DNA of 64,000 bases, taken from contig CAMWQW010000013.1 of the NCBI GenBank assembly GCA_947176505.1, positions 55,565 through 119,564 of the forward strand, read 5' to 3'. Numbering within the stretch: the stretch's first letter is position 1; every line of letters starts with the position of its first letter. Below the pieces are notes generated by a model, which searched no databases, was not told where the DNA came from, and saw only the letters and a list, made by a program, of their open reading frames with translations. Shown here in pieces: positions 9,893 to 18,873 of the stretch. The translations under genes and the position numbers were made by a program. Source of the stretch: an uncultured Lachnospiraceae bacterium (lineage in GTDB: Bacteria > Bacillota > Clostridia > Lachnospirales > Lachnospiraceae).

Positions 9893-9937
9893 ATTCTATC
9901 AGCGCTAAGTTACAGGCAAGGTACAGAAAAGGTACAT
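9893..9937 (-). promoter_or_regulatory. Promoter with three 11-bp-phased direct repeats
   Basis: On the minus strand, ATGTACC-tttt-CTGTACC-ttgc-CTGTAAC (9937 to 9909) is three heptamers with 4-bp spacers, the 7+4 geometry of PhoB/OmpR-family boxes. The last repeat ends 10 bp before a -10-like TAGAAT (9898-9893), the spacing known for regulator-activated promoters lacking a good -35. It drives the ATPase/permease pair at 9821-6611. The binding protein is inferred. Confidence 0.55.
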
Positions 9938-9963
9938 TTTTGTGAGCTTCGCTAAATTACAAA

Positions 9964-9991
9964 ACGGACTGCAACTTCCGTTACAATCCGT
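9964..9991 (-). terminator. Rho-independent terminator
   Basis: A 12-bp stem (two G-U pairs) with a 4-nt loop, followed on the minus strand by TTTTG. It lies 14 bp after the stop of the 10.0-12.6 kb permease and separates that operon from the next ABC pair. Confidence 0.7.
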
Positions 9992-10005
9992 CTTATTCAA
10001 CATTC

Positions 10006-12597
10006 TTACTCCACCATCTGCAATCTCTGCGTAACACTCTCCTTCATAATCACCCGCAGACAACATGGAGGAATCGCCATCGCGATGATCAATAGCAACG
10101 GCAGCGTAACCCACATCGGCAACAGAGAGTATCTCCATGTGACGCACCATGCACTGGGGGAATAAGCTGCCCACCATCTCCCCCACAGCCATGTCAGAAC
10201 AGATACCAACGGTACAAGAAGAGCAGTCAATATCCCTCCGTACATCAATCCTTCTCCGGCAAACAACCTGCGAATCTGCATACGCGTCATGCCAAGGCTC
10301 TCATACACCGCTATCTCCCTCTTGCGGATAAGAACCCCTGTCACCAGTGCATTACCGAGATTCAATATGCCAATCAAAAGAAGGACTGCCCCCACAAACA
10401 TCGGAATCAAATAATTATGAAACAGTGCGTTACGAAAGTTCCATTGGTGGTCGCTCCGCATAGTCACTGCAATACCGCTATCCCGGGTCACTTCAGTCAA
10501 AAAGTCCTCAAACTCTATTTGACCATTATAGTCAATATTCACCAACATATTTCTGATACCGCTGTCGGGAAATAATTCCTCAAATACCTGCACCGGCATA
10601 TAGTAAGAAACATTGAATGCCGCCTCTCTGCTATCGGCACCGGCAATCAAACCTCCCTTATAAGAAACGGACGCCATAATCTCAAAGGAGCGTCCTCCGA
10701 TTTCTACCCGGCTTCCAACCGGAGGCGTCGAAACAAAAGACGTTGTGCTGGCGCCCGATGCAACCACATAGTCTCCCGTTGCAAAGCGCTCTGCATCATA
10801 GATGCCTTCCACATATTCTCCTTCAGCCAACGCCACGGTCAATGCCAGTCCGTCTATTCCGGAAGCAATCCCGATATAATCCCCTGTTTCCCGGAATTTC
10901 TCGTAGCCGGCTATCCAGTCCGGTGAGTCAGCCATAACCTCTTTTCTGACTATGCCATCCTCATTCTCACCTTCAAAGTTCTCCACGATAAGGGCACGTT
11001 CTTCCCAGTCCGCATGCATAGGCACCTCCATCGTGCAAATCGCCCCCATCCCGGTCACTGCCTCATGCTCCGCAAGCGCCTTCATGAATTCCGGCGTGAT
11101 ACTATGGCTCGCAGGATTATATCGTTGATAACTGCTGGCGGCGGAAGCATCCGCGATCAGATAATCACTGTAAGCGATATCTTCCAGATACTTCTCTTCA
11201 TCGGTACTGACATACTGCGTCCAAAAGCCGCACAGCAGTGTCAATGACAAGAGCATGGATGCCGCAGCTAACACGGTTTTCCTCTTATTCCGTTTCATTC
11301 CGGACAATGCCATAAGAGATACTCTGTCACGCCGCCTTCTCCCGATACGACGGCGGTATCCATTCTCGTGCTTATGGTTCTCTGCACCGGCTCCGCCGTC
11401 ATGCAGCGGGCTTGCTTTGCTGAAATCAACGACTTTCATCGCTTCAGCCGGACTGATTCGTGATACAAACCACGCCGGAAAAATACATGCAGTCAGCGTT
11501 GAAAACCATGTGAGCAGTCCGCTGCACACAAACGGACTCAGACGAAAGAACAAAAAAGCCGGATTTATCCCGTCCGTCTCAAGGATTATGTACGGTGCAA
11601 CTACAGCATAAAGTACAAATCCAAACAGCCATCCAATAGGAATCGCCGGCAGGCATAAATATGCCGCCTGCTCAAATAAGAGCCTGCCAATCTGTCTGGG
11701 ACTCATTCCCAAACTCTTCAATCTTCCATAAAACTTCACATTCTGTGCTGTGGAAATGCGCATGATATTATAAACCATCAAAATACCGCCCACCACTACT
11801 GCAATATTGATGATATGGTAAGGCGCCGCTTTTTCGTCCGCCCGCTTCATTCTGGCACTGTTATATGCCAGATTTGTCGTATAAGAAACATTACTGATTC
11901 CCAGTTCACCTAACAGACTTTCCGCCTGCCTTTCCAAATCATGCGGACGATACAAGGTTACCCCGAGAGTTATCAGATCCGGTGCTTCCGGACAGAGCGC
12001 ACTCGCGGCATCCGGAGTAATCCATGCACAAGTTTCCGTATATCCCATAACATTATTCCACCATCCGCAAAGCCGGAACGTGTCCACACGCTTTTCACCC
12101 CCATCCGCAGGCGTCCACACAAGCGTTACCTCGGCTCCTTCCTTGCGCGGAATCGCCAAGGACTGCAGCGTAAGCTCATCCAATGCAATCTCATCGTCAG
12201 CTTCCGGCATCCTGCCGCAAATCGGAACTGCCTGCGTTGCCGCAGCCCAAGCGTCATCCACCGCCGCAAGCTTCACACTGCGATATTCCATCATATCATC
12301 AGACAGCAGTCCTATCGCCTTTAAGCGAACCGTTTTCTTCACGTCGGCATGACCCGCAACAGATAATGCCTGCGTACTGTTTAATCCGTAATACAGAATA
12401 TGACTCGCTGAACCGTATCGAACCTGATAACTGTACAACAATCCGTCCCGAATCATAAATCCGAGCGCAAAAGAAAAAGTACACAGCATACTCATCAGCA
12501 CAATTGCCGTTATGAGAAGTATGCTGCGTCCTTTATGAAATTGAAACTCTCGCCACACCAGTCTGCGGCATATTTTAAGATTATTATTCTCTAACAA
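10006..12597 (-). CDS. FtsX-family ABC transporter permease
   Basis: About 863 residues from the TTG at 12597, which has GGAGG nine bases before it. A longer in-frame opening exists (TTG 12633, ATG 12606), but homologous N-termini begin close to the first helix, so I prefer the shorter form. The layout is the same as in the paralogue at 6.6-9.1 kb: two halves, each with an extracytoplasmic domain, and the signatures FYGRLKSLGMSPRQI and IAVYESLGMTRMQI. A basic loop follows the first half. It is the partner of the ATPase encoded immediately upstream and is part of the operon that carries the DegV-fused kinase. Confidence 0.85.
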   Translation of the reverse strand: MLENNNLKICRRLVWREFQFHKGRSILLITAIVLMSMLCTFSFALGFMIRDGLLYSYQVRYGSASHILYYGLNSTQALSVAGHADVKKTVRLKAIGLLSDDMMEYRSVKLAAVDDAWAAATQAVPICGRMPEADDEIALDELTLQSLAIPRKEGAEVTLVWTPADGGEKRVDTFRLCGWWNNVMGYTETCAWITPDAASALCPEAPDLITLGVTLYRPHDLERQAESLLGELGISNVSYTTNLAYNSARMKRADEKAAPYHIINIAVVVGGILMVYNIMRISTAQNVKFYGRLKSLGMSPRQIGRLLFEQAAYLCLPAIPIGWLFGFVLYAVVAPYIILETDGINPAFLFFRLSPFVCSGLLTWFSTLTACIFPAWFVSRISPAEAMKVVDFSKASPLHDGGAGAENHKHENGYRRRIGRRRRDRVSLMALSGMKRNKRKTVLAAASMLLSLTLLCGFWTQYVSTDEEKYLEDIAYSDYLIADASAASSYQRYNPASHSITPEFMKALAEHEAVTGMGAICTMEVPMHADWEERALIVENFEGENEDGIVRKEVMADSPDWIAGYEKFRETGDYIGIASGIDGLALTVALAEGEYVEGIYDAERFATGDYVVASGASTTSFVSTPPVGSRVEIGGRSFEIMASVSYKGGLIAGADSREAAFNVSYYMPVQVFEELFPDSGIRNMLVNIDYNGQIEFEDFLTEVTRDSGIAVTMRSDHQWNFRNALFHNYLIPMFVGAVLLLIGILNLGNALVTGVLIRKREIAVYESLGMTRMQIRRLFAGEGLMYGGILTALLVPLVSVLTWLWGRWWAAYSPSAWCVTWRYSLLPMWVTLPLLLIIAMAIPPCCLRVIMKESVTQRLQMVE

Positions 12598-13246
12598 TCC
12601 TCCCATCCTCCATATGCAGCACCCGATCTGCAAGCTGCGCCAGCTCCTGATTGTGAGTGATCATTACAAGCGTCCGGTGATAAAGCTGTGCTGTCATCTT
12701 TAAAAGCCCGGCTACATTCTGTCCGTTACGGGAATCCAGATTTCCGGTGGGTTCATCAGCCAATATAATAGGCGGTTTTGAAATCAACGCTCTGGCAATC
12801 GCAACCCTTTGCTGCTGTCCGCCGGAAAGCACATTGGGATATGTCTGCATCCTGTCTTCCAATCCCAACAGACTCACGATTTCTTTCAAGAAATTTCCAT
12901 CGGGTGCGGAACCGTCCAAATCCAGCGGAAACATAATATTTTCTTCAACCGTCAAAGTGGGGACGAGGTTATAATTCTGAAAAATAAATCCAATCTTCTT
13001 ACGCCGGAAAACTGCTAACTGTTTTTCCCGCAAATTCTCGAGATTTACACCGTCCACACACACTTTACCCTCCGTAGGTACATCGAGACCGCCAATCATA
13101 TTAAGCAACGTTGTCTTTCCGCTGCCCGATGCTCCCACGATGGCTGCAAATTCTCCCCTTGCGATTGTAAGCTCAATACCGTCCAGCGCCTTGACCAGAT
13201 TCTCGCCTCTCCCGTAATATTTCTTAAGGTTATGTACTTTAATCAT
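12584..13246 (-). CDS. ABC transporter ATP-binding protein (MacB/BceA type)
   Basis: About 220 residues from the ATG at 13246, preceded by GGAGAAGC. An in-frame extension to 13327 would run through the end of the upstream kinase gene and is rejected. The protein carries Walker A GASGSGKTT, signature LSGGQQQR and [12 protein letters not shown]. It starts only 20 bp after the stop of the kinase-receiver-DegV gene and ends inside the opening of the permease gene. The kinase, ATPase and permease are therefore very likely one transcription unit. Confidence 0.9.
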   Translation of the reverse strand: MIKVHNLKKYYGRGENLVKALDGIELTIARGEFAAIVGASGSGKTTLLNMIGGLDVPTEGKVCVDGVNLENLREKQLAVFRRKKIGFIFQNYNLVPTLTVEENIMFPLDLDGSAPDGNFLKEIVSLLGLEDRMQTYPNVLSGGQQQRVAIARALISKPPIILADEPTGNLDSRNGQNVAGLLKMTAQLYHRTLVMITHNQELAQLADRVLHMEDGRIVRE

Positions 13247-13266
13247 AGCAAAAAAGCTTCTCCAAT

Positions 13267-15963
13267 CTACCCCTGCTCCACTTTCTCCTTCTTCACAAAC
13301 ATCAGACCAAACACTCCCACACCGCAATTACTTGATACAGTAGCTGAAGCTTTCTGGGTAATGACTCTGTCAAAATGTATATACTTCTCTGCTTCTTCCA
13401 ATATTTCCCCGACTTGATGCACCGTACATCCCGCATAAGTAAGGAACAAAATGCTCGTATCTATCTGCTTACCGTGTTGGAGCAGACGCTTTACATATCT
13501 GCGCCTTACATGATTCATATTTCCCGCTTCTATCTTCCAAAGTTTCAATTCATTTTGGGACATGTGCAGAACCGGATGCAGATTTAACCTGCTGCATACC
13601 TTATGCACCAGTGCGCTGATTTTACCGTTACGGTAAAGGGCTTCCGTGCTCGGTACAAGAAAGTTAGAACATATTCTCTCGCGCATCCCGTCCAATGCCT
13701 CGCATATTTCCTGAACAGATTTTCCCTCTTCCGCCATAACGGCTGCATACAGCACCATAAGACCGTGCCCGCTGCTGATGTGTGCTGAATCCACTATGGT
13801 GACATTGTCAAAACTCTTACTCGCCTGCAACGCGTTCGGATAAGCGCCGCTTAAATCCACGGTTGCCGTGATATGGATCACATGCTCTGCTGTTTCCAGT
13901 GTATCCGCAAAGAAATATTCATATTCTGCGGGCGGTGCCGTGGAAGAATGCGCATAATTCCCCTCCGTCTGCAGATAATGAAGCACGCTGTCGGAAGAAA
14001 CCTCAAAGAGGTCGCAGAACCGTCCTTCTTTCGTATGGACATAACAATACATCAGCCTGATCTGATATTTTTCCAGTAAATTTTTCGGCAGATCACAGAT
14101 ACAGTCCGCAGTGATGGCTACTTTACGTTTTCTCACACTGGTCACACGGTTAACCGCCGTCTCTTCCTCCGTCTCGTCATCCTCCTCCCGGGCGGTGTAC
14201 TCGATCAGTTCCGGCGGCAGATATTTTAACAGACTTGCCTCCAGCAGCGCGGCGTTAATAGGCTTCGCAAGATATCCGTCGAATCCCATATTCTGATAGA
14301 CCTGTTCTGCGTTTGTCATGACATTGGCAGTCAGAGCTACGATGGGCGATTTCTGACAGAATCCTTTCGTCTGGGCACGCACTGCCTTCATGGTTTCCTC
14401 TCCATCCATATCCGGCATCATGTGATCCATCAAAATTGCATGATACAGATTCTCCGCCGTCAGTCTCAGACACTGTTTGCCGCTGTCAGCCGTATCAACC
14501 TTGATTCCCGTGCCTCTTAACAGCTTGATTGCTACCATACGGTTCATATCATTATCATCCACGACAAGCACTCTGGCATCCGGCGCCGTAAAACTCTGCT
14601 TATATTTCTCACGGTTGTTAAGCTGTTTCTGCGCTGCAAAATTAATCACGCCGATAGGGCGTACATTGACAATACGCTGCCTGATTTCTATCGTAAAGGT
14701 GGATCCCTTGTGGTAAACGCTGTCCACGTATATTCTGCCGCCCATCATCTCTATCAGCTGCTTGGATATATTAAGTCCCAATCCGGTTCCCTCGATATTA
14801 CGGTTTTCTCCCTCATCCACGCGCTTGAAGGAGCTGAACAAATCATCCAAGCTCTCTTTACGGATTCCCATACCGGTATCCGTCACGGAAATACGCAGCA
14901 TAATCTGATCCGCCGCGATCCTCTCTCCCTTCGCCGTTAAAGTAACCGAACCCTCCGCAGTATATTTGACTGCATTGGTCAACATATTGGTGACCACCTG
15001 TTTGATCCGCACTTCATCACCATAGAGCATGGACGGAATCTCCGGATCGATATCTACCTTAAATTCCAGCTCTTTCTCATGGGCGCGGATCCAAATCAAG
15101 TTTACCAAATCGCTGAACATGGAACTGATTTCGTACTGTGCCGGTACAATCTCCATTTTACCTGACTCTAACTTAGACAAATCCAGAATGTCATTGATGG
15201 TAGTAAGTAACATTTTACTGGCATTTTGAATATTAATGGCATTCTCGGCAATCTCATCGGAAATATCTTCTCTGAGCGTCATTTCATTCAATCCGATGAT
15301 GGTATTGATGGGTGTGCGAATCTCATGACTCATATTTGCAAAAAAAACATCCTTGGACCGGGCAATCTGCTCAATCTCTTCCTTCTGCTTCTCCGCCAGC
15401 TTCTGCTCCTTGTCATAGGTTTTCGCCTGAATTTTCATTAAAAGACCGATAAAACAGCTCACAACCACCATCGTGATATACGAATCGGAAAAGCTGTATG
15501 TACGGCTTCCTGCCGGAATCATGTCCGGATACTTATACGCAATAAAATATGTCACAAGAAAAGATGCCGCAGAAATAAAGAATGTAATGACTAATTCTTT
15601 GCCGTCAAAAAGCAGGAATATATAGACAAGTCCCAATACAAACCAGACGGGCGTGCCGCTTTCCACCCCGCCGCTCATAATGAAAATAATCGGAAACAGG
15701 ATGACATTCGATGTGATGACAAGCAGTCTTGCTGCCTGTTTGATTTTTCGTCTGTCTTCTGCTATATAAAGCGAAATGCCTGAAACGATGCACATCGGTA
15801 TCAGAGCATACATTACCTTAGACGCCGCACCCAGAATCACCCGCCCCATTCCGATCACAGACGCTGCAAATGCCAATAACAGAACGATTCTGATAAGCCT
15901 TGTCTGAAAGTCCACCTTGTCATTTAACAGAGACCGCACAAATCTACGCATTCTCCTAATCAT
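13267..15963 (-). CDS. Hybrid histidine kinase-receiver-DegV fusion protein
   Basis: About 898 residues from the ATG at 15963, which has GGAGG six bases upstream and overlaps the previous gene by 8 nt. In order: six or so membrane helices (about 20-175); a short coil; HisKA with the phospho-acceptor in FFANMSHEIRTP (His about 213); HATPase_c with DTGMGI and GTGLGL; a receiver (about 464-576) with VLVVDDND and acceptor Asp in LMDHMMPDMDG; a linker; then about 280 residues matching the DegV family: KVAITADCICDLP at its start, AHSSTAPP, HITATVDLSGAYPNA, VDSAHISSGHG and TYAG further on. DegV/FakB proteins bind fatty acids. Fusion to a kinase suggests lipid sensing or output, which is inference. 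Confidence 0.85.
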   Translation of the reverse strand: MIRRMRRFVRSLLNDKVDFQTRLIRIVLLLAFAASVIGMGRVILGAASKVMYALIPMCIVSGISLYIAEDRRKIKQAARLLVITSNVILFPIIFIMSGGVESGTPVWFVLGLVYIFLLFDGKELVITFFISAASFLVTYFIAYKYPDMIPAGSRTYSFSDSYITMVVVSCFIGLLMKIQAKTYDKEQKLAEKQKEEIEQIARSKDVFFANMSHEIRTPINTIIGLNEMTLREDISDEIAENAINIQNASKMLLTTINDILDLSKLESGKMEIVPAQYEISSMFSDLVNLIWIRAHEKELEFKVDIDPEIPSMLYGDEVRIKQVVTNMLTNAVKYTAEGSVTLTAKGERIAADQIMLRISVTDTGMGIRKESLDDLFSSFKRVDEGENRNIEGTGLGLNISKQLIEMMGGRIYVDSVYHKGSTFTIEIRQRIVNVRPIGVINFAAQKQLNNREKYKQSFTAPDARVLVVDDNDMNRMVAIKLLRGTGIKVDTADSGKQCLRLTAENLYHAILMDHMMPDMDGEETMKAVRAQTKGFCQKSPIVALTANVMTNAEQVYQNMGFDGYLAKPINAALLEASLLKYLPPELIEYTAREEDDETEEETAVNRVTSVRKRKVAITADCICDLPKNLLEKYQIRLMYCYVHTKEGRFCDLFEVSSDSVLHYLQTEGNYAHSSTAPPAEYEYFFADTLETAEHVIHITATVDLSGAYPNALQASKSFDNVTIVDSAHISSGHGLMVLYAAVMAEEGKSVQEICEALDGMRERICSNFLVPSTEALYRNGKISALVHKVCSRLNLHPVLHMSQNELKLWKIEAGNMNHVRRRYVKRLLQHGKQIDTSILFLTYAGCTVHQVGEILEEAEKYIHFDRVITQKASATVSSNCGVGVFGLMFVKKEKVEQG

Positions 15964-18832
15964 AGTTTCCTCCATTCTGACTGTCCATATTCTTCTCTTT
16001 CCAATTATCCAGCACATTGATGGCTTCGAGGAAATCAAACTCCTCCACATTCTGTCTGATTCTGGCTGTCATTTCGCTTAAATGTATTCCGTGATATGTA
16101 TAAGGCATCAGCTGTTTCAGAATTTCCTCCACACCTTCGCTCTCAAAATTATCAAGCTGCTCCCGCAACAGACTAAGCTGCTTTGTCAGTATCCTCTCTT
16201 CTATCTCCGTTTCGCTCTCATCCGTCGTCCTCTCGCTCTTTTCCTCGTGTAATCCTGCCTCCGACCCGTTTTCTGATTCCGGATCGTGATATCCGTCAGG
16301 ATAAATAAACGAATTATTCCCAAGTGCTGTCAAAAGTTCTTCATGCTTCTTCATGAATTCTGCATGATGTTCCAAAATGTACTCTATGCGGTTTTCCTTG
16401 CCTGCCATCTCCATGCCAAAAGCAAGCTCTGCCAGATCGTTGGCTCCGATTCCTCTGGAATTGCTCTTTAAGGCATGGGCGGTAATGGCATAATTTTTCC
16501 AATTCTGTTCCTCAAACAACTGTTTAAGCTGACGGCTCCGCCCTGCTCCCTGTGCATGATACATGGCAATGATTTCCCGCAGCCCTTCTCTGTCTCCGCA
16601 ATAGGATATTCCCTGCGAAATATTGATTCCCGCACGGCGTAATGCCTCCAGCCCCTCAGATTCAGGCGAAACCTCTTCCGTTCCTGCCTCTTTGTCTGTT
16701 CCTGCAGGCGCCTTAACCTCACTGTCCCTATCGGCAAAATCTGCTCTCTCTTCCTGCGTCTGCGTTTCCACTTTAACCTGCTTCTGTGTCGGAATATAAC
16801 GCTGCAGCATTCTCTCAAGCACACTCAGCTCTATCGGCTTGGCAATGAAATCGTCAAACCCTTCCTCCATAAACATTTCTCTCGCGCCGCCGATGGCATT
16901 TGCCGTAAAAGCAATCACCGGAAGAGATTGGAAATACGCGCCCGGTTTCTGGCGTATTCTATGTAATGTCTCTACGCCGTCCATATCCGGCATCATATGG
17001 TCTAAGAATACACAGTCGTATTCCATGCTGTTTAGTTTATCCAGCGCTTCCTGTCCGCCCAGCGCCATGACAACCTTAATCTGATACGGCAGCAAAAGTC
17101 TTGCCATGACTTTCAGATTCATGGCATTGTCATCCACCACAAGAACCTTTGCCTCAGGCGCAACGAACCGGTAACGGTTGTGATTTTCTTCGTTTTGAAG
17201 CACTTTCTCGCCATTCAATACTGCTGCTATGGACAGCACGGTAAATGGTTTGTAGATACGCAGCATATTGCCTTTCTCCTGCTGCTCCTGATCATAGTCA
17301 AGTATGAGCACCACTTTGAGTTCCAAAGACACCTTCTCAAAAAACTCTCTGTCCTCACCGTACTCTTCCCAACCGATAAAAACATGCGTGTAATTCTCAT
17401 TATCCATACGCCGCTTCAACTCGGAAAGGTTCCTGCACACACGAAACATAATGCCAAACTGTTCCGCCATATGGCGCATACATCTCTCGTACCCTTCCCG
17501 CACCACGGAATAGTCATATTTATCCATATTGATATAACATGCCACGAAAATGCGGCTCTTGTTTCTAATAGAGACGATAGGTGTTTCATCCAGCACTTTC
17601 TGCGGAATCGTGAACCGAAATTCCGTCCCGTTTCCGGGTTCGCTCTCAACGCTGATAAAACCGCCCATATTGCGCACCAATGCCTGTGTGATGGCAAGCC
17701 CCAGTCCGACGCCGCCCTCTTCTCTGTTCCGTCCGGAATTGACTTGGCTGAAGCTTGCGAAAATTTTCTCCAGATCGTCCTCTTCCATTCCGATGCCGGA
17801 ATCCTTAATACTGACCATCAGATTGATTCCGTACTCTTCTTTCCGGCTCTTAATGCGGAGGATAATACCGCCCTCCTTCGTAAATTTAATGGCATTTTCC
17901 AACAGGTTCATGACAATGCGCCGAAATTTCTGTTCATCACCTAACAGGTTACTCGGAAGGTTCGCATCACAATCTACAATCAATTCCAGCTGCTTGCCGT
18001 TTTCCAATGTCATAGCCATATTAATGATATCCGTAATCGTGGAAGTAATATTATAACTCTCTTCCGCCAGTTCCATTTTGCCGCTCTCTAATTCGGAAAA
18101 ATCCAGTATATTGCTGACCGTGGAGAGAAGGTTGCGTCCTGCCGTCTGAATATCTATGATATCGCGTCTTACACTCATCGGGATGTCTTCCTGCAGTATT
18201 GCCTCACTCATACCGCACACCGCATTGATGGGCGTACGGATTTCATGCGAAATATTGACCATAAAATCATCTTTGCTCTTCTCGACAATCTCCAGCTCCC
18301 GTATATTATCAATCAGCTCCTCATTGGTCTCCTGTCTGGTACGGATCGTAATCCACGTAACAAGCAAAATGGCATAGGCTGATACAATATGCAGAACCGT
18401 ACGCAGTATGTCGTTGGCGGATTCCACATTGATCGTCCGCAAGACAAAACCGTGATAAGCAAAAATCACCGTCGTAAAAAAGACTCCCATATACACAATA
18501 TCGTTAATGCCAAAGATGCCTAAGAGGACAATCAAAGCAAGCATCGTTGAAAGCATGGAAGTAAAGCTGACTGACTGTATCGCATAAACAATAAAGTTCA
18601 CCCAAGAAATAACTGCCAGAAATTTTGCGCGGTACACGTAATCCCGATACTGCTTCATATGAACAATCCATCCCGCAGCAATCGTGACAACAATGATTTC
18701 CTTAAAGATCAGATTCCATTCTAACAATATTGATGAGACAAACATGGAGAATGAGAAGGCTGTAAAAAAGCCCAATACAATCTGCTCCAGTTTCCTTCCC
18801 ATCTTATCATTCCTAAACTGTCTCTCGTCCAA
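15956..18832 (-). CDS. Hybrid histidine kinase with pseudo-receiver, receiver and Hpt domain
   Basis: A 958-residue phosphorelay protein; the start is a TTG with GGAAGG about ten bases upstream, and ATG 18802 is an alternative. About six membrane helices (20-165) precede HisKA (MVNISHEIRTP), HATPase_c (DSGIGM, GVGLGL), a receiver-sized segment lacking the phospho-acceptor pattern, a full receiver (VLVVDDNA, FLDHMMPDMDG), and an Hpt domain with ITAHALKSNSRGIG near residue 785. A C-terminal helical tail of about 70 residues follows an acidic linker. Phosphate could pass His-Asp-His to another receiver, for example the neighbouring REC-HD-GYP protein or the receiver of the DegV fusion. The coupling is inferred from adjacency. 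Confidence 0.88.
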   Translation of the reverse strand: MDERQFRNDKMGRKLEQIVLGFFTAFSFSMFVSSILLEWNLIFKEIIVVTIAAGWIVHMKQYRDYVYRAKFLAVISWVNFIVYAIQSVSFTSMLSTMLALIVLLGIFGINDIVYMGVFFTTVIFAYHGFVLRTINVESANDILRTVLHIVSAYAILLVTWITIRTRQETNEELIDNIRELEIVEKSKDDFMVNISHEIRTPINAVCGMSEAILQEDIPMSVRRDIIDIQTAGRNLLSTVSNILDFSELESGKMELAEESYNITSTITDIINMAMTLENGKQLELIVDCDANLPSNLLGDEQKFRRIVMNLLENAIKFTKEGGIILRIKSRKEEYGINLMVSIKDSGIGMEEDDLEKIFASFSQVNSGRNREEGGVGLGLAITQALVRNMGGFISVESEPGNGTEFRFTIPQKVLDETPIVSIRNKSRIFVACYINMDKYDYSVVREGYERCMRHMAEQFGIMFRVCRNLSELKRRMDNENYTHVFIGWEEYGEDREFFEKVSLELKVVLILDYDQEQQEKGNMLRIYKPFTVLSIAAVLNGEKVLQNEENHNRYRFVAPEAKVLVVDDNAMNLKVMARLLLPYQIKVVMALGGQEALDKLNSMEYDCVFLDHMMPDMDGVETLHRIRQKPGAYFQSLPVIAFTANAIGGAREMFMEEGFDDFIAKPIELSVLERMLQRYIPTQKQVKVETQTQEERADFADRDSEVKAPAGTDKEAGTEEVSPESEGLEALRRAGINISQGISYCGDREGLREIIAMYHAQGAGRSRQLKQLFEEQNWKNYAITAHALKSNSRGIGANDLAELAFGMEMAGKENRIEYILEHHAEFMKKHEELLTALGNNSFIYPDGYHDPESENGSEAGLHEEKSERTTDESETEIEERILTKQLSLLREQLDNFESEGVEEILKQLMPYTYHGIHLSEMTARIRQNVEEFDFLEAINVLDNWKEKNMDSQNGGNYD

Positions 18833-18873
18833 AGTAATCTACCTTCCCCGCTTTGTCTTCATTTCATCTTTAC

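Noticed and set aside
13247-13327. Longer N-terminus for the ATPase
   Set aside because: It would run through the end of the upstream kinase gene; ATG 13246 has a good ribosome site and matches the family start.
17180-17944. 254-codon frame opposite the Hpt hybrid kinase
   Set aside because: It lies wholly antisense to conserved kinase domains and has no ribosome site; it is a shadow of their codon use.
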